In this document: positions 33,737 to 43,201 of the stretch, piece after piece | How the letters are laid out: every line of letters starts with the position of its first letter | Numbering within the stretch: position 1 is the first letter of the stretch | Program-made: the position numbers and the translations under genes | Source of the DNA: Paenibacillus segetis | Lineage (GTDB): Bacteria > Bacillota > Bacilli > Paenibacillales > Paenibacillaceae | NCBI RefSeq assembly: GCF_014639155.1 | Contig: NZ_BMFT01000009.1 | Coordinates: 1 to 62,089, forward strand | Reading direction: 5' to 3' | DNA: 62,089 bases | Notes under the pieces: generated by a model | Seen by the model: only the letters and a program-made list of their open reading frames with translations | Databases searched by the model: none | What the model was told of the DNA's origin: nothing

Positions 33737-35734
33737 CCACAGAAATGATCCGAGCACAGCCTCCAGTAGTTTGACGATCCCGAGGTTGGAGCGAGTACGA
33801 AGTGTTCCATCGACCTCAGCCTTTAAAAAATTGTTGATATGCTTGTTCTCTAGCACAAGCGAATAGTCAGGGTCGATCATAGCCCAAGCCAATGGTTCTT
33901 TATATTGCAGCTTCAACTCTACCTTGCTGTCTTCTCCACTCCATACTTTCCGAGTGGTATGTCCATCCTTAAAGGTAAATAATATTGGAATCTTAGGGGC
34001 TGTTGCCCCTATCTGGCTAATATCGACGATGGATTCGAACAGCGGGTCATTCCCCTGGCTGATCGAATTCACGGTGATGTTATCAATGGAGTAATCAGTC
34101 ATCTTTCCGTCATAAACATATTGTTTGAAATATGGCTTCCAGCTACGTCCAGTAACTTGTTCCACGATTCTTTGGAAATCGGTCGTCGTTGGGTGCCTGA
34201 ACCGATATTTATGGGCATAGGTAGTTAAAATTCTGCTCATGGTCTTGTTACCAACCTGACGTTCAATATCGAGTAGAACAAGCTTACCACGGTAATATAC
34301 ATTTTTTGCGTAATTGTCACTTGAACCATACTTCCAGGCTACCTGTGTCAATGATATTGGTGAAGAGATCATCGCGACCTGGAGTGGGAGATTAGGCTTG
34401 ATGCCGAATTCTTGTTCCATTAATTTGTCTTCTAAGTAGGAGGTGAACCCTTCGTCCAACCAGGCCTCTTCAAATTCGTTGCTGGCAATCATTCCGTAGA
34501 AGAATTGATGACCAATTTCATGGATGACCGTTCGTTCAAGCTCATTGTTGCTAGGAGATTCGTTACCTGCTCCAAAAGCGGTGATGAGGGTCGGATACTC
34601 CATCCCACCTGCTCCGTTGCCTTCGATTGGAGGAACAACAATGGACAGAGTAGAGTAAGGATATTGGCCATACCATTTACTGAAATTGGATAATGCGACT
34701 TTGGCTGCGTAGAAATAACGTTCTTTCAAGTCCTTGTGAGTGGGATCTAAATATAACTTGATTCGGACACCAGGAACATCTGGAGAAGAAAAGGGCTCCT
34801 CTGCATAAACGAAATTAGGTGAAGCTGACCATGCAAAATCATGCACATCATCAGCATAATATTGAACCGTCTTTCGATCTCCTTGGATTACCGCTGCTTT
34901 GGTCGGAAATCCGGTGGCAGCAACGGTATAATTGTTAGGTACGTTGATCTTCACGTTGTAAATGCTGAAATCAGAATAAAATTCAGAATTTCCATGATAC
35001 TGATGGAGGTTCCAACCTTCTGTGGTCACACCACGTGTTCCTACGGGTTCATAGACACTCAGCTTCGGGAACCACTGGCCTGCCATAACAAAATCTCCGG
35101 CAGAACCCATTCGGGCAAATATTTTAGGTAACTTCACGGTGAAATTGATCCTTAGTGTTACACTTTCTCCGCCCCGAACGGAGACAGGCAAGCGTACTTT
35201 GACTAAGGTTTTGTCCTTTACATTCCCATCATCAGGTTGAACGTACTGTATTCGGTGGAGCAAGGAGATACCATCACTGGTTCTTATCTCAGTTAACTCC
35301 ATATTCCCCCAACCATCTTTTGGCATGGTGTCCCCACGTAGCTTCCCGCCAGATTCCTTCATAAAGGTAGTATCAGCCGAGGCAAACGCATTGGGATATA
35401 GATGGAAGTACAATTCATTGACAGTCTTCTTACCGGGATGAGTCCAAGTCAGTGTCTCCGAGCCGGTTAATGTCCCTTCCTTCTCATTCAAGCTCACATC
35501 GATGTGATACTCTGTCACCCGCTGGCTCAGCACTTCCGCTGTCGGTTGCTGAATACTTTCGATTGGTGTAGCAGGAGGTGCTTCTTTCAAACTTTGGACG
35601 GCCTGAGGCTTGCCCATTTCTGAGGCGAGCGAAGGAAGATTGTCCTGATCTGGACGAAGGGCAAACGTTAGGGCTCCGCCGATGAGGCATAAGGAAATAA
35701 TAGAAATGCCGAAGATCATATTTCGTCGGGTCAT
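33734..35734 (-). CDS. membrane-anchored M1 family metallopeptidase
   Basis: Zinc aminopeptidase-type protein of 666 residues. An N-terminal membrane anchor (IFGISIISLCLIGGALTF) is followed by a beta-sheet domain, the substrate-recognition motif GAGGMEYPT (equivalent to GAMEN), and the zinc site VIHEIGHQF (His405, Glu406, His409) with the third ligand Glu428 in AWLDEGF. Only the front part of a full aminopeptidase N is present, without the large C-terminal helical domain. The ATG at 35734 sits 9 bases after AGGAGGT. An upstream in-frame ATG (35785) lacks a site. The active domain should face the outside. The stop codon lies inside a local 56-bp repeat. Confidence 0.9.
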   Translation of the reverse strand: MTRRNMIFGISIISLCLIGGALTFALRPDQDNLPSLASEMGKPQAVQSLKEAPPATPIESIQQPTAEVLSQRVTEYHIDVSLNEKEGTLTGSETLTWTHPGKKTVNELYFHLYPNAFASADTTFMKESGGKLRGDTMPKDGWGNMELTEIRTSDGISLLHRIQYVQPDDGNVKDKTLVKVRLPVSVRGGESVTLRINFTVKLPKIFARMGSAGDFVMAGQWFPKLSVYEPVGTRGVTTEGWNLHQYHGNSEFYSDFSIYNVKINVPNNYTVAATGFPTKAAVIQGDRKTVQYYADDVHDFAWSASPNFVYAEEPFSSPDVPGVRIKLYLDPTHKDLKERYFYAAKVALSNFSKWYGQYPYSTLSIVVPPIEGNGAGGMEYPTLITAFGAGNESPSNNELERTVIHEIGHQFFYGMIASNEFEEAWLDEGFTSYLEDKLMEQEFGIKPNLPLQVAMISSPISLTQVAWKYGSSDNYAKNVYYRGKLVLLDIERQVGNKTMSRILTTYAHKYRFRHPTTTDFQRIVEQVTGRSWKPYFKQYVYDGKMTDYSIDNITVNSISQGNDPLFESIVDISQIGATAPKIPILFTFKDGHTTRKVWSGEDSKVELKLQYKEPLAWAMIDPDYSLVLENKHINNFLKAEVDGTLRTRSNLGIVKLLEAVLGSFLW

Positions 35735-35848
35735 ACAATGGATACCTCCTGTTGACAAGCATCTACAGCATGTATATGTTTGCATTCAGGAGATTATTAG
35801 CTAAAATAAAATATAAATATGGCGTGATCAGGAAAGATGGAGGGGACT

Positions 35849-36361
35849 ATGGATAACACGGAGAAACCAGGCAAGAAAATATTTGCCTTAAATATTATTA
35901 GTAATAAAGAGAATAGCAAGCATAAAGGTTTCGGTGCAGGTTCAATCGATTTGAACAGTATGTCGCCTGTTATTATTGATGGTGATGAAGCCTACATTGA
36001 TATTGGTGCAATGCATGCGAAGAGCAAAGTTGAAAAAGGAATCAAGTTCTCGATTAACCGCGAAGACGTTCCGAATGGACGGCAAGTATGGATCGTATGG
36101 GTGGCTGTAGACCGCTCACCAGAAGGTCAATTCTATGGTGGGATCACAGCTTGTGAGATGTGGATTGATACCGAAGCGCGTCGTGGATGGAAAATTCTTG
36201 CCGATCATGTGAATAAGATGGATTACGCGCTTAAACGCCGAATTATCCTGGATGGTCTGGCTACTGAGCAGAAGGCTGTACTTAAAAATCTGCTGATCGA
36301 GACCAATAGCGAGTGGTGGGATCGTTCTCCTGAGGAATTGAAGAGTGCCCTAGAGTCATAA
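35849..36361 (+). CDS. ywhD: YwhD family protein
   Basis: A 170-residue soluble protein closely matching B. subtilis YwhD (KGFGAGSIDLNSMSPVIID, YIDIGAMHAKSKVEKGIKF, CEMWID). The biochemical role is unknown. ATG at 35849 is chosen because GGAGGGG precedes it by a few bases and the N-terminus then aligns with YwhD. An ATG at 35837 overlaps that site. Its linkage to pbpG and the spermidine genes is conserved with B. subtilis. Confidence 0.93.
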   Translation: MDNTEKPGKKIFALNIISNKENSKHKGFGAGSIDLNSMSPVIIDGDEAYIDIGAMHAKSKVEKGIKFSINREDVPNGRQVWIVWVAVDRSPEGQFYGGITACEMWIDTEARRGWKILADHVNKMDYALKRRIILDGLATEQKAVLKNLLIETNSEWWDRSPEELKSALES

Positions 36362-36383
36362 CCTATTGAGTCACAAAAGAAGA

Positions 36384-36431
36384 AGAGGTTGTCTCAAAGT
36401 CATCATAGATGACTTTGAGCAACCTCTTTTG
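36384..36431 (+). terminator. ywhD terminator
   Basis: A long stem (AGAGGTTG, bulged T, CTCAAAGTCATC with its complement) and a 4-base loop, ending in TTTTG. Confidence 0.9.
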
Positions 36432-36571
36432 TGCATTTTAATCAGTTCATTATAACGAATCACAGAGATTCGTTATATTTACAAAGGGTCATTTTCAGCG
36501 AAATAATGTTATGTACCTTCGTTAGGAGGTTTGAGTGTGTTTTTGTCACCGTTGCCATAGTCCCCGCCCCA

Positions 36572-36722
36572 TCATGTATTCGGTTTTTCGCATACATTTG
36601 GCTCGTCTACGGTCTCCGGTGCTCATTGTATTCGTTTTTTCGTATACATTCGGCTTAACTATCGCCCACGTCGCTCATTGTGTTCGTTTTTTCGCATACA
36701 TTTTGGCTCGTCCTCAAGTTTC
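36572..36722. repeat. three tandem copies of a 52-bp imperfect repeat
   Basis: Units begin near 36572, 36624 and 36676 with an exact 52-base period. The best conserved part of each is TGTATTCGTTTTTTCGCATA followed by CATT and GGCTCGTC-like sequence, and it folds as a small TGTAT(T)CG/CG(C)ATACA hairpin with a T-rich loop. The rest of each unit is more diverged. It sits in the 419-base gap between ywhD and mpg, which holds no gene that I can support. Confidence 0.8.
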
Positions 36723-36780
36723 CAGAAATGCACGATTACTTATCGTCATGCGACGACGATGATACTCGGTAATTTACCGA

Positions 36781-37461
36781 TTATCTTGACGTTGGGAGGG
36801 ACCACGCTGTCGCTTTTTTATCGACGACAGACACATAAGGGTGATCGCGGTAATAAAATCTCCATGGCTTGGAGGCGTATTCCTCGGCGTAGTCAATATT
36901 GATGCGTGGTGCTTGTACAATACTGGAATTATTGTCTGGGTGTTGGCCTGCTTCAATCCAAAGGTGACAACCTTGTTCGTAAAGAGTGCTTCCGTTTAAC
37001 GACTTATCGATACGAAGTGCTCGGCATAGCTTGCCGGGACCACCTGAGAGATCAGCAGGTTTACGGATGTGGATGTCCCGATTCATACGCATAAGCATTT
37101 CATCGTTGTCAGTTAGCGGTTCAACCGCACGAATGAGTACGGCTTGGGGATCGCCAGACGGCCCGGTCACTACATTAAGACAGTTGTACATACCATAGAT
37201 TAAATAAATATAAGCTAAGCCACCCTCGTGAAACATGACCTCTGTTCTCGCGGTACGCCGCCCGCCAAAGGCGTGACTGCCTTTATCTCCCACTCCGCCG
37301 TAGCTCTCCGTTTCAATAATCCGGCAAGAGATGTCGCCTTGTTCTGTATGTCGTACAAGCGTCTGACCGAGTAGGAGAGGAGCGACTTCTAAAGCTGACA
37401 TACCATAAAAAGAAAGTGGGAGGGGCTCTCCCCCCGTGTAATTTTTGTCAGTGGGTTGCAT
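36781..37461 (-). CDS. mpg: DNA-3-methyladenine glycosylase (AAG/MPG family)
   Basis: Base-excision repair enzyme of 226 residues that removes alkylated and deaminated purines. Family landmarks are RIIETESYGG (active-site glutamate region), SHAFGGRRTARTEVMF, AYIYLIYGMYNCLNVV, LIRAVEPL and DLSGGPGKLCRALRI. The ATG follows TAAGGAGAAC. It stands alone between ywhD and pbpG, on the strand opposite to ywhD. Confidence 0.94.
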   Translation of the reverse strand: MQPTDKNYTGGEPLPLSFYGMSALEVAPLLLGQTLVRHTEQGDISCRIIETESYGGVGDKGSHAFGGRRTARTEVMFHEGGLAYIYLIYGMYNCLNVVTGPSGDPQAVLIRAVEPLTDNDEMLMRMNRDIHIRKPADLSGGPGKLCRALRIDKSLNGSTLYEQGCHLWIEAGQHPDNNSSIVQAPRINIDYAEEYASKPWRFYYRDHPYVSVVDKKATAWSLPTSR

Positions 37462-37524
37462 CCTTAGGTTCTCCTTAAAAATTGGGTTAAATGAGATACC
37501 TTCATCATATCGACCCAGACATCA

Positions 37525-39588
37525 TTAGTCCATCCACCAGCGTTTTAGGTCACTCCACCAGGAGTGGCTCTCTGGTTTTTCTTTTACTGGTAAAGGTTGC
37601 ACGGATTCTCCTTTCCCTTTGCCATGCTCCGCGCATACTTCCTTCGGTTCAGTCCCCTTGATAAATACTTCAAGCTGCTTGTCCGGGCAGTCAGCGGTTG
37701 CCAGCAATCCGCTGGTCGGGTCGATATAGAGACTTACTACCCCGTCCGGGATAGGGAAGATTTTTGGTGGAACCTTCTCGAGTGCTTTTTCTGTATATTT
37801 TGCGAAAATTGGAGCTGCTTTATGTGACTCTGCGGTCCCGAGTATCTTACCCTTGTCATAACCGACCCACACCGCAGTGGACAACTCCGGCGTGTAGCCG
37901 ACCAGCCAAGCATCTGTGCTCGTTGTACCGGTCTTACCAGCCACAGGTCGCTTAATACTTGCAGATACTCGGTTTCCGGTCCCACCTGTATCAAATACGC
38001 TCTCCATTAAATGTGTCAGCACGTAAGCGGCGGCAGGATCGACGACCTGCTCTGCTTTGGGAGAGGGGGCTTCGTAGAGCACATGCCCCTTGTCATCCGT
38101 TATTTTCAGAACGGCCACAGGAGTGATTTTCTTCCCTTGATTACTAATTACCGCAAAGGCCGATGCCATTTCGAAGGGGCTTACTGGTGAAGTGCCAAGT
38201 GCAAGTGAAGGTACAGCCTCCATCGGACTAGTAATTCCCATTTTACGACCGAGTTCAATTACCTGTTCAGCACCAACAGTCATGATGGTATTGACGGCGT
38301 AGATGTTGTCCGAGGCGGCGATGGCTCGGCGCATATCGATTTCGCCTAAATATTTATCTCCAAAATTTTTAGGACTGTATGTTTTTCGGTTTTCGTCATA
38401 ATGAAATAGGGTGGGTTGGCTACTGAACTTACTGACACTCGTCATCTTGCCCGAAGACAACGCCGACAAATACATGATCGGTTTGAAACTTGAACCTGGT
38501 TGACGGGTCGTTGCGAAGACATGATTATATTGACTTTGAGTATAGTTAACGCCACCCACAAGCGCTTTAATATGCCCATTCCGCGGATCTATGGACACCA
38601 AGGCAGCCTCCAGCCCTTCTGAACCATTAAGTTCAGAGGTAACTGCGACTTCGGCTGCTTTCTCTGCATCCATATCGAGTGTGGAATAAATTCTAAGCCC
38701 ACCGTGCTCCAGCAATTCCTCATCAAACCCCAACTCATGGATGACAACACCCCGAACATAATCGCGAAAATAGGGGGCCTGATCTGCCGTTGTCCGCTGT
38801 TTCTGCGATTTGAAAGACAACATTTCGGCATATGCCTCATCCGCTTGGCTTTGCGTTATTTTTCCTGTGGCCACAAGGGCGGACAGCACGGTAAGCTGCC
38901 GGTCCTTAGCATTCTTCATATGATTATACGGGGAATAATAAGTGGGACCCTTCGGTACACCTGCAAGTATCGCGCTCTCTGCTAAATTCAGATCTTTGGC
39001 AGACTTCCCAAAGTACATTTGCGCTGCGGCCTCGATTCCATAGGCTCCGCCCCCGTAATAGATTTCGTTTAGGTACATTTGCAAAATTTCGTCTTTGCTA
39101 TATTTCATTTCGAGTTGAGCCGTATACATAGCTTCTTTGACTTTGCGCGACCAAGTACGCTCATGTGACAGGTATAGATTCCGGGCTAATTGCTGGGTTA
39201 GCGTACTAGCACCCTGTACTTTGTCCATTTCCTTCAAATTCACAAGGAGGGCCCGAGTCATGCCCTTAATATCAAAACCGATATGATCATAAAATTGCCG
39301 GTCCTCTACGGCAAGTGTGGCCTGAATAAGCCAAGGGGAGATCTCGTCAAGCGTTACACTGATCCTGTTGCGTTCTCCACTTGAGAAGACAGCGATGCTA
39401 TTGCCGTTTTGATCTAGCAATTGTGAATTTCGATCCGAATCAGCTAGGGGCAGCTCAGACTGAAATAAATACAATAGCATAATGCCCATGGCGCACATGC
39501 CGAGCAGGCCGGCAGATAATATACACTTGATAAATAACCACTTGCGCTTGCGGGGTTTCTTGCCTCCGCTACGGGTCAGTCGCTGCAT
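37525..39588 (-). CDS. pbpG: class A penicillin-binding protein (transglycosylase/transpeptidase), PBP2d type
   Basis: Bifunctional peptidoglycan synthase of 687 residues anchored by one N-terminal membrane helix (about 18-45). The GT51 glycosyltransferase domain shows EDRQFYDHIGFDIKG, GASTLTQQLARNL and KDEILQMYLNEIYYGGGAYG. The transpeptidase domain shows SSFK (RQPGSSFKP), SDN and KTGTT (GKTGTTSTDAWLVGYTP). Size and position next to ywhD and speEB match B. subtilis pbpG (ywhE), which contributes to spore cortex synthesis, so a sporulation role is plausible. The ATG follows GGAGGGG. Confidence 0.95.
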   Translation of the reverse strand: MQRLTRSGGKKPRKRKWLFIKCILSAGLLGMCAMGIMLLYLFQSELPLADSDRNSQLLDQNGNSIAVFSSGERNRISVTLDEISPWLIQATLAVEDRQFYDHIGFDIKGMTRALLVNLKEMDKVQGASTLTQQLARNLYLSHERTWSRKVKEAMYTAQLEMKYSKDEILQMYLNEIYYGGGAYGIEAAAQMYFGKSAKDLNLAESAILAGVPKGPTYYSPYNHMKNAKDRQLTVLSALVATGKITQSQADEAYAEMLSFKSQKQRTTADQAPYFRDYVRGVVIHELGFDEELLEHGGLRIYSTLDMDAEKAAEVAVTSELNGSEGLEAALVSIDPRNGHIKALVGGVNYTQSQYNHVFATTRQPGSSFKPIMYLSALSSGKMTSVSKFSSQPTLFHYDENRKTYSPKNFGDKYLGEIDMRRAIAASDNIYAVNTIMTVGAEQVIELGRKMGITSPMEAVPSLALGTSPVSPFEMASAFAVISNQGKKITPVAVLKITDDKGHVLYEAPSPKAEQVVDPAAAYVLTHLMESVFDTGGTGNRVSASIKRPVAGKTGTTSTDAWLVGYTPELSTAVWVGYDKGKILGTAESHKAAPIFAKYTEKALEKVPPKIFPIPDGVVSLYIDPTSGLLATADCPDKQLEVFIKGTEPKEVCAEHGKGKGESVQPLPVKEKPESHSWWSDLKRWWMD

Positions 39589-39669
39589 GAACCGCCCCTC
39601 CTTCCACTAACCGTATCTGTATTGTTCAGGGGGTACTATTTTTAAGTATGGGAAAGTTTGGGGTAGATA

Positions 39670-39698
39670 TTCACATTTTAGTCTCGATTTAATATAAT
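39670..39698 (+). promoter_or_regulatory. promoter of speE-speB
   Basis: TTCACA (39670-39675) and a perfect TATAAT (39693-39698) are separated by 17 bases. The leader before speE is about 110 bases with no recognised riboswitch. Confidence 0.6.
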
Positions 39699-39814
39699 CA
39701 AATTTGTTTGGTACAATATAGGAAGTGAAACTTTGCAAGAAGTGAATCTGGGGGAGCCTAACCTGGCTTGATATAACGACTAAACACTATTCTGGCGGAA
39801 AGAAGGTTGGTACG

Positions 39815-40642
39815 ATGGAATTGTGGTTTACGGAGAAACAAACACCTGTCTTTGGAATTACCGCAAAGATCCGGGAGACGTTGGTAACGGAAAAAACGGA
39901 CTTTCAGGATTTAGCGATGATTGATACGGAAGAGTTTGGACGGATGCTTGTGTTGGATGGCATGGTGATGACAACGGTGAAGGACGAGTTCGTATATCAT
40001 GAGATGGTAGCTCACCCAGCTTTGTTCACACATCCAAATCCTAAGCATGTTCTTGTTGTAGGTGGCGGTGATGGCGGGGTAATCCGTGAAATAGTCAAAC
40101 ACCCAGGAGTGGAGAAGGCTGTCTTAGTTGATATCGACGGCAAAGTAATTGAATATTCGAAGAAATACTTGCCAGAGATCGCATGTGAACTAGACAACCC
40201 TCGGGTTGAAGTACAAGTGAATGATGGATATATGCATATTATTGAAAATAAAAATAAATACGATGTCATTATGGTTGACTCTACTGAACCTGTAGGTCCT
40301 GCTGCTCCACTGTTTGAGCGTGGATTCTATCAAGGGATTTATGAGGCACTTAAAGATGATGGGATTTTTGTTGCCCAGACAGATAACCCTTGGTTCAAGG
40401 CTGATTTGATCCAGCAGGTGAATCGTGATGTGAAAGAGATCTTCCCAATCGTACGTGTCTATGGAGCAAATATTCCTACGTATCCAAGTGGTTTGTGGAC
40501 ATTTACGATGGGTAGTAAGAAGTATGATCCACTTGAAGTGGACGAGAGGCAAATTCCAGAGATTGAGACGAAGTATTATACACCTAAGCTACATAAGGCA
40601 GCTTTCGTATTACCAAAATTCGTTGAAGATCTCGTGAAATAG
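39815..40642 (+). CDS. speE: spermidine synthase
   Basis: Transfers the aminopropyl group of decarboxylated S-adenosylmethionine to putrescine. The 275 residues are normal. The Rossmann-type core shows VVGGGDGGVIREIVKHP and VLVDIDGKVIEYSK, and MVDSTEPVGPA carries the catalytic Asp region. It is preceded by GAAAGAAGG and followed after 15 bases by speB, forming the polyamine operon: agmatine to putrescine to spermidine. Confidence 0.97.
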   Translation: MELWFTEKQTPVFGITAKIRETLVTEKTDFQDLAMIDTEEFGRMLVLDGMVMTTVKDEFVYHEMVAHPALFTHPNPKHVLVVGGGDGGVIREIVKHPGVEKAVLVDIDGKVIEYSKKYLPEIACELDNPRVEVQVNDGYMHIIENKNKYDVIMVDSTEPVGPAAPLFERGFYQGIYEALKDDGIFVAQTDNPWFKADLIQQVNRDVKEIFPIVRVYGANIPTYPSGLWTFTMGSKKYDPLEVDERQIPEIETKYYTPKLHKAAFVLPKFVEDLVK

Positions 40643-40657
40643 GGGGAAATAAGGAGA

Positions 40658-41527
40658 ATGAAACTAGATCAAGCGTATTCCGGCAATGTGTTTATTTGTA
40701 GCTCAGAAAATTATGATTCTGCCAGAGCGGTTATTTACGGTATGCCGATGGATTATACGGTCAGCTTCCGTCCCGGATCTCGCTTTGGTCCATCCCGAAT
40801 CCGTCAGGCTTCGGTTGGTTTAGAAGAATATAGCCCTTATTTGGATAAAAGTATTTTAGACTCATCTTATTTTGATGCTGGAGATCTGTTGCTACCCTTT
40901 GGTAATCCAGGGCGTAGTCTTGAAGTAATTGGTGAATACGTACGTGGTTTACTGGCAGACGATAAGTTCCCTATTGGACTTGGCGGGGAGCATCTCGTAA
41001 GCTGGCCTGTAATTGAGGCTGTGTATGAGAAGTATCCAGACCTCGCTTTAATTCATATTGATGCACATGCCGACCTTCGTGAACACTATGAAGGCGAGCC
41101 CTTGTCCCACTCAACTCCAATTCGCAAGGCCGCTGCGTTGATGGGTGGTAAGAATGTATACCAATTCGGAATCCGTTCGGGCTCGAAGGAAGAGTTCCTA
41201 TTCGGACGGGAGAATACTCATTTCCATCCATTTGAGGTCGCTGCTCCACTGAAGATGGAATTACCGAAGCTTGGACGTCGTCCGGTGTACGTGACCATTG
41301 ACATTGATGTGCTTGATCCTTCCTGCGCACCGGGAACGGGTACGGCTGAGGCGGGGGGCATCACTTCGAAGGAATTGCTGGATGCGATTCATCTTATCGC
41401 AGGCTCTGACGTAAATGTCGTAGGATGTGATCTCGTTGAGGTTGCTCCAATATATGATCCTACCGAGCAAACCCCAATCGTGGCAGCTAAGCTAATCCGT
41501 GAAATGCTGCTTGGTTTTGTGAAGTAG
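40658..41527 (+). CDS. speB: agmatinase
   Basis: Hydrolyses agmatine to putrescine and urea using a binuclear manganese centre. The three ureohydrolase motifs are present: GGEHLVSWPV, DAHADLRE and TIDIDVLDPSCAPGTGT, with metal-binding Asp and His residues intact. Length is 289. It is downstream of speE in the same transcript and closed by a terminator at 41566. Confidence 0.97.
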   Translation: MKLDQAYSGNVFICSSENYDSARAVIYGMPMDYTVSFRPGSRFGPSRIRQASVGLEEYSPYLDKSILDSSYFDAGDLLLPFGNPGRSLEVIGEYVRGLLADDKFPIGLGGEHLVSWPVIEAVYEKYPDLALIHIDAHADLREHYEGEPLSHSTPIRKAAALMGGKNVYQFGIRSGSKEEFLFGRENTHFHPFEVAAPLKMELPKLGRRPVYVTIDIDVLDPSCAPGTGTAEAGGITSKELLDAIHLIAGSDVNVVGCDLVEVAPIYDPTEQTPIVAAKLIREMLLGFVK

Positions 41528-41565
41528 CAGTGGACTTTTTTCGCAAATAAAATAGCTAAGTGACA

Positions 41566-41613
41566 ACAGGCATCTTCTACACAGTGAAATTGTGAGAAGA
41601 TGTCTGTTTTTAT
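41566..41613 (+). terminator. speEB terminator
   Basis: ACAGGCATCTTCT(A)CACA pairs with TGTG(A)GAAGATGTCTGT-like complement and ends in TTTTTATT. Confidence 0.9.
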
Positions 41614-41641
41614 TATCTGAGACAATCCAGGAGGTGCTCTT

Positions 41642-42613
41642 GTGAACAGGAATAAGCAAAAACTATTGATTATGTCGAGCGTAATTATCGTCGTGGTAGT
41701 TATGGTAATAGTAGCAATTACTTATCGGACCCCTTCAAATCGTCCTACTTCTACACAGGGGGACTCCCCTGTTGAAGTTAATAAGGATGAAGATAACAAC
41801 ACGCCGATTCCGACGGCTACTCCTGTAAAGCCAATCGTTATATTGCCTTATTTGATTGAAATGCTTGATTTTCAGGAAGAAGATGTACAGTCCATTTCGG
41901 TAGAGTACAAGGGAATGAAGCAAGATATTCCGGCTGAGCGACTATATGTAATTTTGCAATCATTAAGATGGGCTGATACGACGGCGGCCAAGGCCGAGAC
42001 GGAAGCTAAGGCTGACGTTGAACAAGCGGTTATACACTTTGCATTGAAAGAACAGGTAGTTGATTTGCCTTATGATATAAATAACAATACGTTTGAGTTG
42101 GGAGGTTCATCATATTACGCAGATGATCAAGTGTTGCTGTTGATGCAAGGACTCTTCAGGATAAATGTTGAACTGGCTGAGCTGGATACATTCTTGGAGC
42201 AAGCAAGGATTCAACAGGAGAATGCCGGTAACGTTGATCCTGAAGCTTTGACAGCAGAACGAGTTCAGATGGATGGCTTGGATTTCAACGGCTGGGAGAC
42301 CAAGCTGAAGGATGCAGAATCGGTCTGGACGATCTCTTTTTATGATGAAGGAACGGGTGAGGTTAAAAAGGCGCAGAAATTTGATCATGGAATTATCATG
42401 TTGAACCGGCAAATTATATTCACTAATGATGTTTATGAAACAGGGGACGGTGTTAAGGTTGGTCTCACAATAGACCAGGTTATGGATAAACTTGGGCCGT
42501 GGGCCATGAAATTAGTTAGTAGATGGAGTTATAAAGTGGGGGATTACTATAATTTCCATCTTTACTTCGACCTTAATAAGGTAAAATACATTGTGTTAAG
42601 CCAACCTTTATAG
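41642..42613 (+). CDS. hypothetical protein with N-terminal membrane anchor
   Basis: A 323-residue protein beginning with a basic segment and one hydrophobic helix (IMSSVIIVVVVMVIVAITY), then a Thr/Pro-rich linker (about 30-60), and a soluble domain predicted to lie outside the cell. Two related-looking stretches mention substrate-like beta structure, but I recognise no family. The start is GTG with AGGAGGTG upstream. It is monocistronic between speB and ywiB. Function unknown. Confidence 0.8.
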   Translation: MNRNKQKLLIMSSVIIVVVVMVIVAITYRTPSNRPTSTQGDSPVEVNKDEDNNTPIPTATPVKPIVILPYLIEMLDFQEEDVQSISVEYKGMKQDIPAERLYVILQSLRWADTTAAKAETEAKADVEQAVIHFALKEQVVDLPYDINNNTFELGGSSYYADDQVLLLMQGLFRINVELAELDTFLEQARIQQENAGNVDPEALTAERVQMDGLDFNGWETKLKDAESVWTISFYDEGTGEVKKAQKFDHGIIMLNRQIIFTNDVYETGDGVKVGLTIDQVMDKLGPWAMKLVSRWSYKVGDYYNFHLYFDLNKVKYIVLSQPL

Positions 42614-42625
42614 ATGAACGATAAA

Positions 42626-42655
42626 AAAACGTTGCTCAAAGGAGTGGCGTTTTAT
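42626..42655 (+). terminator. weak terminator after the 41642 gene
   Basis: AAAACGTTGCTC pairs with G-U wobbles to GGAGTGGCGTTTT and is followed by ATTTATT. Confidence 0.6.
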
Positions 42656-42762
42656 TTATTTAAACCTAGGGTCGTTTCATCTAATACATGGATCGTATTG
42701 AATTGATGTGATGAACTGGATATAGTAGTACAATAAGAAAACTTTGATGTAAAGGATATAGA

Positions 42763-43200
42763 ATGGAGTTATTGGACATGCCAGACAAGAAGGAAGTCCT
42801 GATTGAGATCACGAGTACTCAGGGGAAGGACAAGAGTGTTCAGAAGATCAAGGGCGAAGTGATTGTTGCCAAAGATGGTGCCTTTTATGTGAAATATGAG
42901 GAACCGGACCGAGGGCCAACAGGTGGTATAACACGTACAATGGTCAAAATATCAAGCGGCGAGATCAAGATTATGCGACATGGTGAAGTGGAGTCACAGC
43001 AGGCATTTACGGCGGGGCAACGATTACCTGGATTTTATCGTTCTCCGTTTACGAAGTTTAATCTATCCACGGATACCCACAAGGTAGAGACCCATTTAGA
43101 AGGTGCAAACGGCACAGTGTTCTGGGAATACGATTTATATGTTTATGATGAGTTATCGGGACATTTTGCTATTAGCTTAAATATACAGGAGGAAGTTTGA
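42763..43200 (+). CDS. ywiB: YwiB-like DUF1934 family protein
   Basis: A 145-residue beta-barrel-type protein of the DUF1934/YwiB family (segments VLIEITSTQ, VKYEEPD, GITRTMVKI, IMRHGEVESQQAFTAGQ). The role is unknown, and conserved coupling to argS suggests a link with translation or arginine physiology. The ATG at 42763 has AAAGGAT upstream. A second ATG at 42778 is also possible. The stop lies one base before the argS start, so the genes are translationally coupled. Confidence 0.9.
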   Translation: MELLDMPDKKEVLIEITSTQGKDKSVQKIKGEVIVAKDGAFYVKYEEPDRGPTGGITRTMVKISSGEIKIMRHGEVESQQAFTAGQRLPGFYRSPFTKFNLSTDTHKVETHLEGANGTVFWEYDLYVYDELSGHFAISLNIQEEV

Positions 43201-43201
43201 A

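Noticed and set aside
36572..36722. CRISPR-like array
   Set aside because: The three repeat units are contiguous, 52 bases long and diverged, with no constant repeat/variable spacer pattern and no cas genes nearby.
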